From contig JACRIP010000410.1 of NCBI GenBank assembly GCA_016220045.1, positions 1 to 5,621 on the forward strand: a DNA stretch of 5,621 nt. The letters are read 5' to 3'. Below the pieces are notes generated by a model, which searched no databases, had not been told where the DNA came from, and worked only from the letters and a program-made list of their open reading frames with translations. Both the position numbers and the translations under genes were made by a program. Positions 1-5,176 of this stretch are shown piece after piece; positions within the stretch are counted from its first letter, which is position 1, and each line of letters opens with the position of its first letter. This stretch comes from Planctomycetota bacterium (GTDB taxonomy: Bacteria; Planctomycetota; MHYJ01; WSZJ01; JACPWG01).

Positions 1-227
1 GCGGTCGCGGCGGCCGACGTCGGCACGCCGCGCTTGAGCCCGAGCTTGCGCTCGCGCAGCACCGTGTGGATGCGCGCGCCCTCGACGCGGATCGCGCGCA
101 GCCGGCTCGGATCTTCGATCACGTCCGTGGCTTTGCGGAAGCGCAGGTTGAACAGCTCCTTGCGCGCTTCGTCCAGTTTGTGCTGGAGCTCCGCGTCCGT
201 CTTCTCGCGGATCTCGGACAGCTTCAT
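1..227 (-). CDS. rpmC: Large ribosomal subunit protein uL29 (L29), 3' end cut by the window edge
   Basis: L29 is a small helical protein near the peptide exit tunnel of the 50S subunit, and in bacteria it is part of the docking site for trigger factor and SRP. Translating from the ATG at 227 gives MKLSEIREKTDAELQHKLDE and then an ELFNLRFRKAT segment, followed by a second helix with RAIRVEGARIHTVLRERK. This is the two-helix layout of L29. The frame stays open for 75 codons to base 1 with no stop. Most L29 proteins are about 60 to 70 residues, so this one has a longer tail (GLKRGVPTSAAAT and beyond). The start overlaps the rplP stop as ATGA, which implies translational coupling. An AGGAG sits 9 nt upstream, inside the last codons of rplP. 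The normal next gene, rpsQ (S17), would lie outside the window. Confidence 0.9.
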   Translation of the reverse strand, partial: MKLSEIREKTDAELQHKLDEARKELFNLRFRKATDVIEDPSRLRAIRVEGARIHTVLRERKLGLKRGVPTSAAAT

Positions 228-643
228 ACGCCGTGTCTCCTGTAGACCATCTTGCACTTGATGGGCATCTTGTGGGCGACCAGGGCGAGCGCTTCCTTCG
301 CCAGCGACTCGCTCACGCCGCCGATTTCGTACATGACCGCGCCCGGCTTGATCACCGCCGCGTAATACTCGGGTTCGCCCTTGCCCTTGCCCATGCGGGT
401 CTCGGCGGGCTTGGCGGAAATGGGCTTGTGGGGGAAGGCGCGGATATAGAGCCGGCCTTCCTTGCCGAGGTGGTGCGTCGCGGCGACGCGGCCGGCCTCG
501 AGCTGGCGGGCGCTCACCCAGGCGTCCTCGAGGGCCATCAGGCCGTACTCGCCGAACGCCACGTAGTTACCCCGCTGTGCCGACCCCTTCCGTTTTCCCC
601 GGTGCGCTTTGCGGAACTTGATCCGCTTTGGCATCAACTGCAT
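224..643 (-). CDS. rplP: Large ribosomal subunit protein uL16 (L16)
   Basis: L16 binds 23S rRNA near the A-site tRNA elbow and is needed for late 50S assembly. The 139-residue product matches the family in length (E. coli 136) and shows the N-terminal MPKRIKFRKAHRGKRKG, GNYVAFGEYGLMALE, and the RMGKGKGEPEYYAAVIKPG segment. Arg83 in RMGKGKG is the counterpart of the arginine that is hydroxylated in E. coli L16 (Arg81). The start at 643 is chosen over the ATG at 634 because an AAGGAG lies 7 nt upstream of 643. That choice makes the gene start 77 nt inside the end of rpsC, in a different frame. The stop TGA overlaps the rpmC start. Confidence 0.97.
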   Translation of the reverse strand: MQLMPKRIKFRKAHRGKRKGSAQRGNYVAFGEYGLMALEDAWVSARQLEAGRVAATHHLGKEGRLYIRAFPHKPISAKPAETRMGKGKGEPEYYAAVIKPGAVMYEIGGVSESLAKEALALVAHKMPIKCKMVYRRHGV

Positions 644-1286
644 GTTTCGTCTCCTTGTCGGGCAGGCGCTCGCCCTTGAAGATCCAGACCTTGATACCGA
701 TGGTTCCCTTCGACAGGATCGCGGTCGCCTCGCCGTAGTAGATCTCGGCGCGCAGGGTCGACAGCGGCACCTTGCCGAAAAGAACGCCTTCTTCGCGGGC
801 GATTTCCGCGCCGCCGATGCGCCCGGCGATCCGGATCTTGATCCCCTGGGCGCCCATGTTCATCGCCGTCTCCGCGGCCTTGCGCATCGCGCGCCGATAG
901 GGCGAACGCTTCTTGAGCTGCTCGGCGATGTTCTCGCCCACGAGCTGCGCGTTCAGCTCCGGCTGATCGACTTCGATGATCTTCAGCTCCACGCGGCGGC
1001 CGACCAACCCTTCCAGGTCCTCGGTCAGCTTGTCCACCTTGGAGCCGCGACGGCCGATCAGCACGCCCGGGCTCGAGGTGTGCACGATGATCGTCACCGC
1101 CTCGCGCGAACGCTCGACCTCGACCCGCGGAATCCCGGCAAACCCGTAGTTCTTCTTGACGAACTTGCGGATGCCGTTGTCTTCCACGAGGTAGCGGCCG
1201 AAGTCCTTCTTGTTGGCGTACCAGCGGGAGCGCCATTCCTCGGTGATGCCGAGCCGGATTCCCACCGGGCAGATCTTCTGTCCCAT
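567..1286 (-). CDS. rpsC: Small ribosomal subunit protein uS3 (S3)
   Basis: S3 lies at the mRNA entry channel of the 30S subunit and takes part in mRNA unwinding. The 239-residue product starts MGQKICPVGIRLGI, a variant of the usual MGQKxxPxGxRLG. It has the KH domain with its GxxG loop as GRRG at residues 78 to 81, and the C-terminal domain with IAGRIGGAEIAR and GTIGIKVWIFKGE near residues 153 to 206. The final 33 residues are a low-conservation tail, normal for S3, but here the last 25 residues (215 to 239) are encoded inside the start of rplP in another frame. The gap to rplV is 117 nt. The Shine-Dalgarno is weak: an AGGTAGG at 1303 to 1297, ending 10 nt before the ATG. Confidence 0.97.
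   Translation of the reverse strand: MGQKICPVGIRLGITEEWRSRWYANKKDFGRYLVEDNGIRKFVKKNYGFAGIPRVEVERSREAVTIIVHTSSPGVLIGRRGSKVDKLTEDLEGLVGRRVELKIIEVDQPELNAQLVGENIAEQLKKRSPYRRAMRKAAETAMNMGAQGIKIRIAGRIGGAEIAREEGVLFGKVPLSTLRAEIYYGEATAILSKGTIGIKVWIFKGERLPDKETKHAVDAKADQVPQSAPGKTEGVGTAG
651..656 (-). promoter_or_regulatory. Shine-Dalgarno of rplP, inside the rpsC coding sequence
   Basis: The minus strand reads AAGGAG, then 7 nt, then the rplP ATG at 643. These bases are also rpsC codons for Asp-Lys-Glu (residues 210 to 212). The site decides the rplP start: the second ATG (634) would be 16 nt away, which is too far. Ribosomes translating the rpsC tail must pass over it. Confidence 0.8.
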
Positions 1287-1322
1287 GCGCCTTTTACCTA
1301 CCTGTCGGGTTGACCTTGCGAA

Positions 1323-1352
1323 CCCCAGGGCGGGGAAGCCCCACCCTCGGGG
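1323..1352 (-). promoter_or_regulatory. Stable hairpin in the rplV-rpsC intercistronic gap
   Basis: In the transcript, AGGGUGGGG (1347 to 1339) pairs with CCCCGCCCU (1335 to 1327) around a CUU loop, with one G-U wobble. CCCC and GGGG extend the stem to 13 bp past a single bulged G. It is not followed by a U tract, so it is not a standard Rho-independent terminator. It may affect mRNA stability, processing or rpsC translation; function is inferred only. Confidence 0.5.
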
Positions 1353-1370
1353 GTGATTACCGTAGCGATC

Positions 1371-1389
1371 CCGCGCGCCGCGCGCGCGG
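1371..1389 (-). promoter_or_regulatory. All-GC hairpin downstream of rplV
   Basis: Bases 1371 to 1377 (CCGCGCG) are complementary to 1383 to 1389, giving a 7-bp stem of only G-C pairs with a 5-nt loop. A smaller stem (CGGCA at 1391 to 1395 with TGCCG at 1399 to 1403) lies directly after the rplV stop. No U tract follows. In such GC-rich DNA, part of this could be chance. Confidence 0.3.
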
Positions 1390-1403
1390 CCGGCAAGCTG
1401 CCG

Positions 1404-1952
1404 TTACGCCTTCGGCGCCGCCGGAGCGGCCGGTGCCGCCGGGGCCGCGCCGCCCGCCGCGGGCTTGGCGCCGCCCTTGCCGCCGGTCTTCGCGCCGCCG
1501 GGCTTGGCGCGCTTCTTCGCCTTCTCCGCCTTCTTCGCCTTCTCGGCTTCGGTCAGCGTGGAGAGCGTGACGAAGATGTGCGACGTGCGCTTCATGATCT
1601 GGCAGGCCCGGCCCATCGGCGCCGGCGACCACCGCTTGATCGTCGTGCCCGGACCGACTTCGGCGCGGCTGACCCACAGGTCGTCCGTGTCCACGTCTTC
1701 GCTGAGGTGCGAAGCATTGGCGAGCGCGGAGCGCAGCACCTTGTTCAGGAAGTAGGAGCCGCGGTTCGGCACCACCTTGATGATGTCGAGCGCGCGGTTG
1801 ATGTTGTGCCCGCGCACCAGGTCGACCACGTAGCGGCACTTGCGCGGGGAGATGCGCGCGAAGCTGATCTTCGCGGTGAAGTGCTTGGCCTCGTCGGCCG
1901 CGGGTGCGGGGTCCTTGGCGGGCGCCTTTTCGGCGGTGGCGGATTCGGCCAT
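1404..1952 (-). CDS. rplV: Large ribosomal subunit protein uL22 (L22) with long low-complexity ends
   Basis: L22 binds 23S rRNA domains, and its extended beta-hairpin lines the peptide exit tunnel, where macrolide-resistance changes occur in other bacteria. The family core is at about residues 24 to 133: ISFARISPRKCRYVVDLVRG, then ALDIIKVVPNRGSYFLNKVL, and the hairpin RWSPAPMGRACQIMKRTSHI. The 182-residue protein is much longer than the usual 110 or so. About 23 Ala/Glu/Lys/Pro-rich residues precede the core, and a tail of about 48 residues follows, first Lys/Glu/Ala-rich (EKAKKAEKAKKRAK), then Gly/Lys-rich, ending in PAAP repeats. The start at 1952 has an AGGA 10 nt upstream; a later start would leave the core without a ribosome site. 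Confidence 0.95.
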   Translation of the reverse strand: MAESATAEKAPAKDPAPAADEAKHFTAKISFARISPRKCRYVVDLVRGHNINRALDIIKVVPNRGSYFLNKVLRSALANASHLSEDVDTDDLWVSRAEVGPGTTIKRWSPAPMGRACQIMKRTSHIFVTLSTLTEAEKAKKAEKAKKRAKPGGAKTGGKGGAKPAAGGAAPAAPAAPAAPKA

Positions 1953-2004
1953 GGAGATCTCGTCCTGTCAGGGAAAGAACCTACCCCATCCCCGGCGCCG
2001 CGCA

Positions 2005-2017
2005 GCGCGCCGCGCGC
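2005..2017 (-). promoter_or_regulatory. All-GC hairpin in the rpsS-rplV gap
   Basis: GCGCG (2005 to 2009) can pair with CGCGC (2013 to 2017) over a 3-nt loop, in an 81-nt gap that is almost wholly G and C at 1990 to 2020. The stem is short and several registers are possible, so the exact fold is uncertain. Confidence 0.25.
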
Positions 2018-2033
2018 AGGGGGGAATCGTGGA

Positions 2034-2324
2034 CTAGGCCTTCTCGGCGGTGACTTCCTTGGCGCGGTTGCCGGGGTGGCCGCGGAAGGAGCGGGTCGGC
2101 GCGAACTCGCCCAGCTTGTGGCCGACCATTTCCTCGGTGATGAACACCTTGAGGAACTTGTTGCCGTTGTGGACGTTGAACGCGTGGTTGATGAATTCCG
2201 GAACGATCGTGCAGGAGCGCGCCCAGGTCTTGATCGGCTCGCGGTCCCCGCTCGACTTCTGGCGCATCACCTTCGCCATCACCTTCTCGTTGACGAAGGG
2301 CCCTTTTTTCAGCGAACGGCTCAT
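2034..2324 (-). CDS. rpsS: Small ribosomal subunit protein uS19 (S19)
   Basis: S19 sits in the head of the 30S subunit with S13 and contacts 16S rRNA near the A site and the bridge to 50S. The 96-residue product is of normal length and opens with the family signature MSRSLKKGPFV. It continues with IKTWARSCTIVPEFI and FNVHNGNKFLKVFI, and has the strongly conserved EEMVGHKLGEFAPTRSFRGH at residues 65 to 83. The start at 2324 has an AAGGA 11 nt upstream. It lies 57 nt after rplB and 81 nt before rplV, within the S10-type operon. Confidence 0.97.
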   Translation of the reverse strand: MSRSLKKGPFVNEKVMAKVMRQKSSGDREPIKTWARSCTIVPEFINHAFNVHNGNKFLKVFITEEMVGHKLGEFAPTRSFRGHPGNRAKEVTAEKA

Positions 2325-2381
2325 GGGCGGGAGAGTCCTTGGAAACGGATCGGGTCAACACCGGAGAACGCACCGGGGCGC

Positions 2382-3227
2382 TTACGTATTCTGGAAACGG
2401 CCGCGCTTGCGACCGCGGACGATGAACGTGCTGGAGGGCTTGCGCTTCTTGCGGGTCTTGCCGCCCTTGGCGAGCTTGCCCCAGGGGGAGCAGGGATGCC
2501 GGCCGCCGCCGGAACGGCCTTCGCCGCCGCCCATCGGATGGGAGACCGGGTTCTGCGCCGTGCCGCGCACGGTCGGACGCCAGCCGACGTGACGCCGGCG
2601 GCCCGCCTTGCCCAGCCAGATGCTGTTGTCTTCGATGTTGCCGAGCTGGCCGATCGTGGCGCGGCAGTCGGCGTGGATCATGCGCATCTCGCCGCTCGGC
2701 AGGAGGACCGACACGTAGTCGCCTTCCTTCGCCATGAGCTGCGCGAAATTGCCGGCGGCGCGCACGAGCTGGCCGCCGCGACCGCGCACGAGTTCGAGGT
2801 TGTGCAGCAGCATGCCGGTGGGAATGGAACGCATCGGCATGCAGTTGCCGGTCCGCGGCTCCACCTTCTCGCCGGAGAAGAGTTCATCGCCGACCGCCAG
2901 GTCCTTGGGGCAGAGAATGTAGCGGCGCTCGCCGTCCCGGTAGAGCAGGAGGGCGATGCGGACGTTCCGGTTCGGGTCGTACTCGATGGCTTCGACCTTC
3001 GCCGGGATGCCGTCCTTCTTGCGCTTGAAGTCGACCTTGCGGTACTTGATGAGGTTGCCGCCGCCGCGGTGCCGGCAGGTGATATGGCCGTGGTGGTTGC
3101 GACCGCCCTTGCGGGTGAGGCGTTCCACCAGGTTCTTCTCGGGCTCGGTCTTCGTGATGTCCGAGTAGTCGGAGTACATCGCGAAGCGGCGGCCGGGGCT
3201 GGTCGGCCGGCAGGTTCTGATGGGCAT
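2382..3227 (-). CDS. rplB: Large ribosomal subunit protein uL2 (L2)
   Basis: L2 is a core 50S protein needed for subunit association and peptidyl transferase activity. The 281-residue product matches the family length (E. coli 273). It shows the N-terminal PTSPGRR, GGRNHHGHITCRHRGGG (residues 41 to 57), IEYDPNRNVRIALL (81 to 94), and GWRPTVRGTAQNPVSHPMGG (215 to 234) followed by GEGR. The conserved C-terminal histidine (E. coli His229, here His230) is kept. The flanking residues differ from the common VDHPH: Asp is Ser229 and the second His is Met232. I recall similar HPMGGGEGR forms in PVC-group bacteria. A CGGAG lies 8 nt before the ATG at 3227. Confidence 0.97.
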   Translation of the reverse strand: MPIRTCRPTSPGRRFAMYSDYSDITKTEPEKNLVERLTRKGGRNHHGHITCRHRGGGNLIKYRKVDFKRKKDGIPAKVEAIEYDPNRNVRIALLLYRDGERRYILCPKDLAVGDELFSGEKVEPRTGNCMPMRSIPTGMLLHNLELVRGRGGQLVRAAGNFAQLMAKEGDYVSVLLPSGEMRMIHADCRATIGQLGNIEDNSIWLGKAGRRRHVGWRPTVRGTAQNPVSHPMGGGEGRSGGGRHPCSPWGKLAKGGKTRKKRKPSSTFIVRGRKRGRFQNT

Positions 3228-3250
3228 CAGGGTAACTCCGTAGGTACGCG

Positions 3251-3267
3251 CGCGGCGCGAGGCCGCG
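3251..3267 (-). promoter_or_regulatory. All-GC hairpin in the rplW-rplB gap
   Basis: CGCGGC (3251 to 3256) is complementary to GCCGCG (3262 to 3267) with a 5-nt loop, within the 45-nt spacer and upstream of the rplB ribosome binding site. No U tract follows. It is one of three intercistronic gaps with an all-GC stem. Confidence 0.3.
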
Positions 3268-3272
3268 GGGGA

Positions 3273-3554
3273 CTACACGACGTCGATGCGGTGGCCTTCC
3301 TGAAGCCGGACGACCGCTTTCTTCCAGTCGGGGCGCTGGCCGCGCGCGGCACGATAGCGCTTGACCTTGCCCTTGATGCGCAGCGTGCGCACGTCGGCGA
3401 CCTTCACGTTGAAGACCTTCTCGATCGCGTCCTTGACCTCGATCTTGTTGGCCTCGAGGCGGACGGCGAAGGAGTAGATGCCGAGTTTGTTCATGCCCGC
3501 CATCACCTTTTCGGTGACCAGCGGCTTGACGATCACGTCGTAGGGGTTCTTCAT
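3273..3554 (-). CDS. rplW: Large ribosomal subunit protein uL23 (L23)
   Basis: L23 lies at the exit of the peptide tunnel and is the main docking site for trigger factor and SRP. The 93-residue product is of typical length. It begins MKNPYDVIVKPLVTEKVMAG, carries the ANKIEVKDAIEKVFNVKVADVRTL rRNA-binding region as two contiguous pieces at residues 35 to 58, and has the basic loop IKGKVKRYRAARGQRPDWKK. The C-terminal end GHRIDVV is like that of many bacterial L23 proteins. A GAGGA lies about 7 nt from the ATG at 3554, and the gene follows rplD by 26 nt, consistent with one transcript. Confidence 0.96.
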   Translation of the reverse strand: MKNPYDVIVKPLVTEKVMAGMNKLGIYSFAVRLEANKIEVKDAIEKVFNVKVADVRTLRIKGKVKRYRAARGQRPDWKKAVVRLQEGHRIDVV

Positions 3555-3580
3555 GATGGGTTCCTCGTCCTCTCCGCTCG

Positions 3581-4246
3581 TTACTTGGCCGCCGGAGCGG
3601 CGGCGATGGAGGCCGACGCGCCCGAGCGGCGGGCCTCGACCAGGGCCTCGAGCGCGTCACGCGTGAGCACCAGCTTGCGGTGACGGAGGAGGTCGTAGGC
3701 GTTGAAGTTCTTGACCGGCGCCATCGAGAGGCGCGCAATATTGCGGCTCGCGCGCCACAGGGTCGCGTCGTGGGCCTTGATGCCGATCAGGCAGGTGTGG
3801 TGCACCTTCAGCGTCTTGAGCAGCCGGGCCACCTGCTTGGTCTTCGGCTCCGTGACCGTGAAGCCTTCGATGACGATCGTTTCCGCGTCCTTGAACTTGG
3901 AGAGCAGCGCGGCGTTCAGGGCCTGGACGCGCATCTGCTTCGGGACGGCGTAGGAATAGTCGCGGGGGCGGGGGCCGAAGATGATGCCGCCCTTGCGCCA
4001 GAGCGGGGAGCGCACGGTGCCGGCGCGCGCGCGCCCGGTGTGCTTCTGCTTCCAGGGCTTGCGCCCGGAACCTTCGATCTCGCCGCGCGTCTTCGTCGAG
4101 TGCGTGCCCGCGCGCTGGTTCGCTTCGTACATGAGGACGACGTCGCGCAGGACCTTCTTGTGCACGTGCGTGCCGAAGAGGGCTTCGTCCACCGCTACCT
4201 TGCCGGCGGGCTTGCCGTCCTTGTCGTAGAGGGGCAAATCGATCAT
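3581..4246 (-). CDS. rplD: Large ribosomal subunit protein uL4 (L4)
   Basis: L4 binds 23S rRNA, and its long loop forms part of the tunnel constriction with L22; in E. coli it also represses its own operon. The 221-residue product has the loop segment RAGTHSTKTRGEIEGSGRKP followed by WKQKHTGRARAGTVRSPLWRKGG (residues 46 to 87), matching the family's KTRxEVxGSGxKPWxQKGTGRAR core. A conserved globular domain follows (VTEPKTKQVARLL, NFNAYDLLRHRKLVLTRDAL). The C-terminal end is a short Ala/Ser-rich tail. The frame is open far upstream to 4858, but the start at 4246 is chosen because AAGGAG lies 8 nt before it and the L4 fold begins there; the upstream part only shadows rpsJ. It follows rpsJ directly: rplC, expected between them, is missing. 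Confidence 0.97.
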   Translation of the reverse strand: MIDLPLYDKDGKPAGKVAVDEALFGTHVHKKVLRDVVLMYEANQRAGTHSTKTRGEIEGSGRKPWKQKHTGRARAGTVRSPLWRKGGIIFGPRPRDYSYAVPKQMRVQALNAALLSKFKDAETIVIEGFTVTEPKTKQVARLLKTLKVHHTCLIGIKAHDATLWRASRNIARLSMAPVKNFNAYDLLRHRKLVLTRDALEALVEARRSGASASIAAAPAAK

Positions 4247-4317
4247 CGGAAAAACTCCTTGCCGGTGCAGGTCCGGCGCCAAACGGTCTGGTGTGCCGCG
4301 GAGATCGGGCGTGTCCC
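4247..4317 (-). other. Short rpsJ-rplD spacer where rplC would be expected
   Basis: These 71 bases hold no L3 remnant that I can recognise. They contain a small stem (GCCGG at 4261 to 4265 with CCGGC at 4273 to 4277, 7-nt loop) that abuts the rplD Shine-Dalgarno AAGGAG at 4260 to 4255. The hairpin could influence rplD translation, but at 5 bp it may be chance. Confidence 0.6.
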
Positions 4318-4623
<306 letters not shown>

Positions 4624-4686
4624 GAGCCACGGTCCTTGATTTCAGGCGGTTCCGGACGGTTCTGAGGGAAATTTGGGAAGGCGGGA

Positions 4687-4714
4687 ATCTTAGCAATCGC
4701 CAGGGTTTTGTCAA
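4687..4714 (-). promoter_or_regulatory. Sigma70-type promoter for the rpsJ operon
   Basis: On the minus strand, a perfect -35 TTGACA (4714 to 4709) is separated by 16 bp from TAAGAT (4692 to 4687), which matches four of six bases of TATAAT. A TGC directly before it gives an extended -10. This predicts a transcript start near 4680 and a leader of about 57 nt, much shorter than the L4-regulated S10 leader of E. coli. The region is also more AT-rich than its surroundings. The start site is predicted, not measured. Confidence 0.75.
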
Positions 4715-4876
4715 GGGAAAAGAAGCGAATTCCGGGCGCGCGAGCGGGTGCGTGGCGGCGGAGGGGGGGGGGCGGGAGGAGGGCGAGAGCGAGGCGGGTG
4801 CGGGTGGTGGTGGAGAAGGGCGAGAGACGAACGAAACCACCGAGGCACAGAGAGACACAGAGACGACGGACGTGAC

Positions 4877-4934
4877 GCCAAGCCGGAACGGCCCCGAGCG
4901 CGCTGCGGGGCGCTCGGGGCCGTTCCGGCTTGGC
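4877..4934. repeat. Perfect 24-bp stem hairpin
   Basis: Bases 4877 to 4900 are exactly complementary to 4911 to 4934, with a 10-nt loop (CGCTGCGGGG) in which C4901 and G4910 can also pair. The arms are highly GC-rich. Weaker pairing continues outside: GACGACGG (4862 to 4869) with CCGTCGTC (4934 to 4941), and CACAGAGA-type sequence with TCTCTGTG (4948 to 4955). Neither side has a T tract, so it is not a standard terminator. It could stop or process fusA read-through RNA or form a cruciform in DNA. Confidence 0.85.
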
Positions 4935-5037
4935 CGTCGTCGTCGTTCTCTGTGCTACTAATGTCTGAGAGCGTGTTTTCCCGGCAAGCTTTTCGGCCGT
5001 CGCCTTGGCGGAATAGCGCTACCGCGTCGGCTCCGTA

Positions 5038-5073
5038 ATCGCCCAATCACACAATCGCCAAATCGCCCAATCG
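5038..5073. repeat. Four and a half tandem copies of an 8-bp repeat
   Basis: The units are ATCGCCCA, ATCACACA, ATCGCCAA, ATCGCCCA and a final ATCG. The period is strict at 8 bp with variation inside units. It lies inside the nested inverted repeat, between the central hairpin and the right arm. Such short AATCGCC-type runs are likely products of replication slippage or part of a dispersed repeat. Confidence 0.75.
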
Positions 5074-5176
5074 AAGCACCTCCAGACGCGCGCTTGGGTT
5101 TCGGGCATCGCCCCACCTGAGTCTCTCTGTGCCTCTGTGGTTCAAATCGTCTTCTGCCCTCCTCCCCTCGCCGCCC

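Larger units (their letters stand above)
4754..5175. repeat. Long imperfect nested inverted repeat, possibly a MITE-like element
   Basis: The left arm (4754 to 4860) and the reverse complement of the right arm (5117 to 5175) are collinear. Both have GGCGGCG, then GGGAGGAGGGC (left 4774 to 4784, right 5166 to 5156). Bases 4825 to 4860 then align without gaps to 5152 to 5117, with 30 of 36 identical; the last 26 have 24 identical and share GAGGCACAGAGAGAC. The left arm is longer because of the G run and a 37-bp segment bounded by direct copies of GGGCGAGAG (4781 and 4818). The right arm ends one base from the fusA stop codon. No transposase is present. Whether it is a mobile element is inference. 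Confidence 0.65.
4624..5176. other. Non-coding region between fusA and rpsJ
   Basis: This 553-bp gap holds the rpsJ leader and promoter (to 4714), a G-rich tract with a run of ten Gs (4763 to 4772), a nested inverted repeat (4754 to 5175), a perfect 24-bp stem (4877 to 4934) and 8-bp tandem repeats (5038 to 5073). Open frames here encode only low-complexity or unrecognisable peptides, without convincing ribosome sites. tuf, which commonly sits here, is absent. No hairpin followed by a T tract is seen after fusA, so there is no standard intrinsic terminator. Confidence 0.85.

Noticed and set aside
634..1236. Alternative minus-strand frame within rpsC (200 codons)
   Set aside because: It is an Arg/Gly-rich shadow of the S3 frame with no recognisable fold.
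1353..3683. A 776-codon open frame on the plus strand antisense to rplV, rpsS, rplB and rplW
   Set aside because: It is opposite five conserved ribosomal genes, is rich in Arg/Ala/Gly/Val/Asp as expected for the antisense of GC-rich coding DNA, and shows no domain I recognise.
4877..4934. Intrinsic terminator for fusA
   Set aside because: The stem is strong, but no T-rich tract follows on either strand; it is listed as a hairpin only.
4748..5038. Plus-strand open frames in the fusA-rpsJ gap
   Set aside because: They begin in Gly/Arg low complexity from the G-rich tract and read through the inverted repeat; no protein-like features.
4711..5046. Minus-strand open frame in the fusA-rpsJ gap (111 codons)
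   Set aside because: It runs through the hairpin and the repeat arm, ends in Pro/Ser/Arg low complexity, and its start has no convincing ribosome site or family similarity.
5038..5073. CRISPR array
   Set aside because: The repeat unit is only 8 bp with no spacers, so it is a simple tandem repeat.
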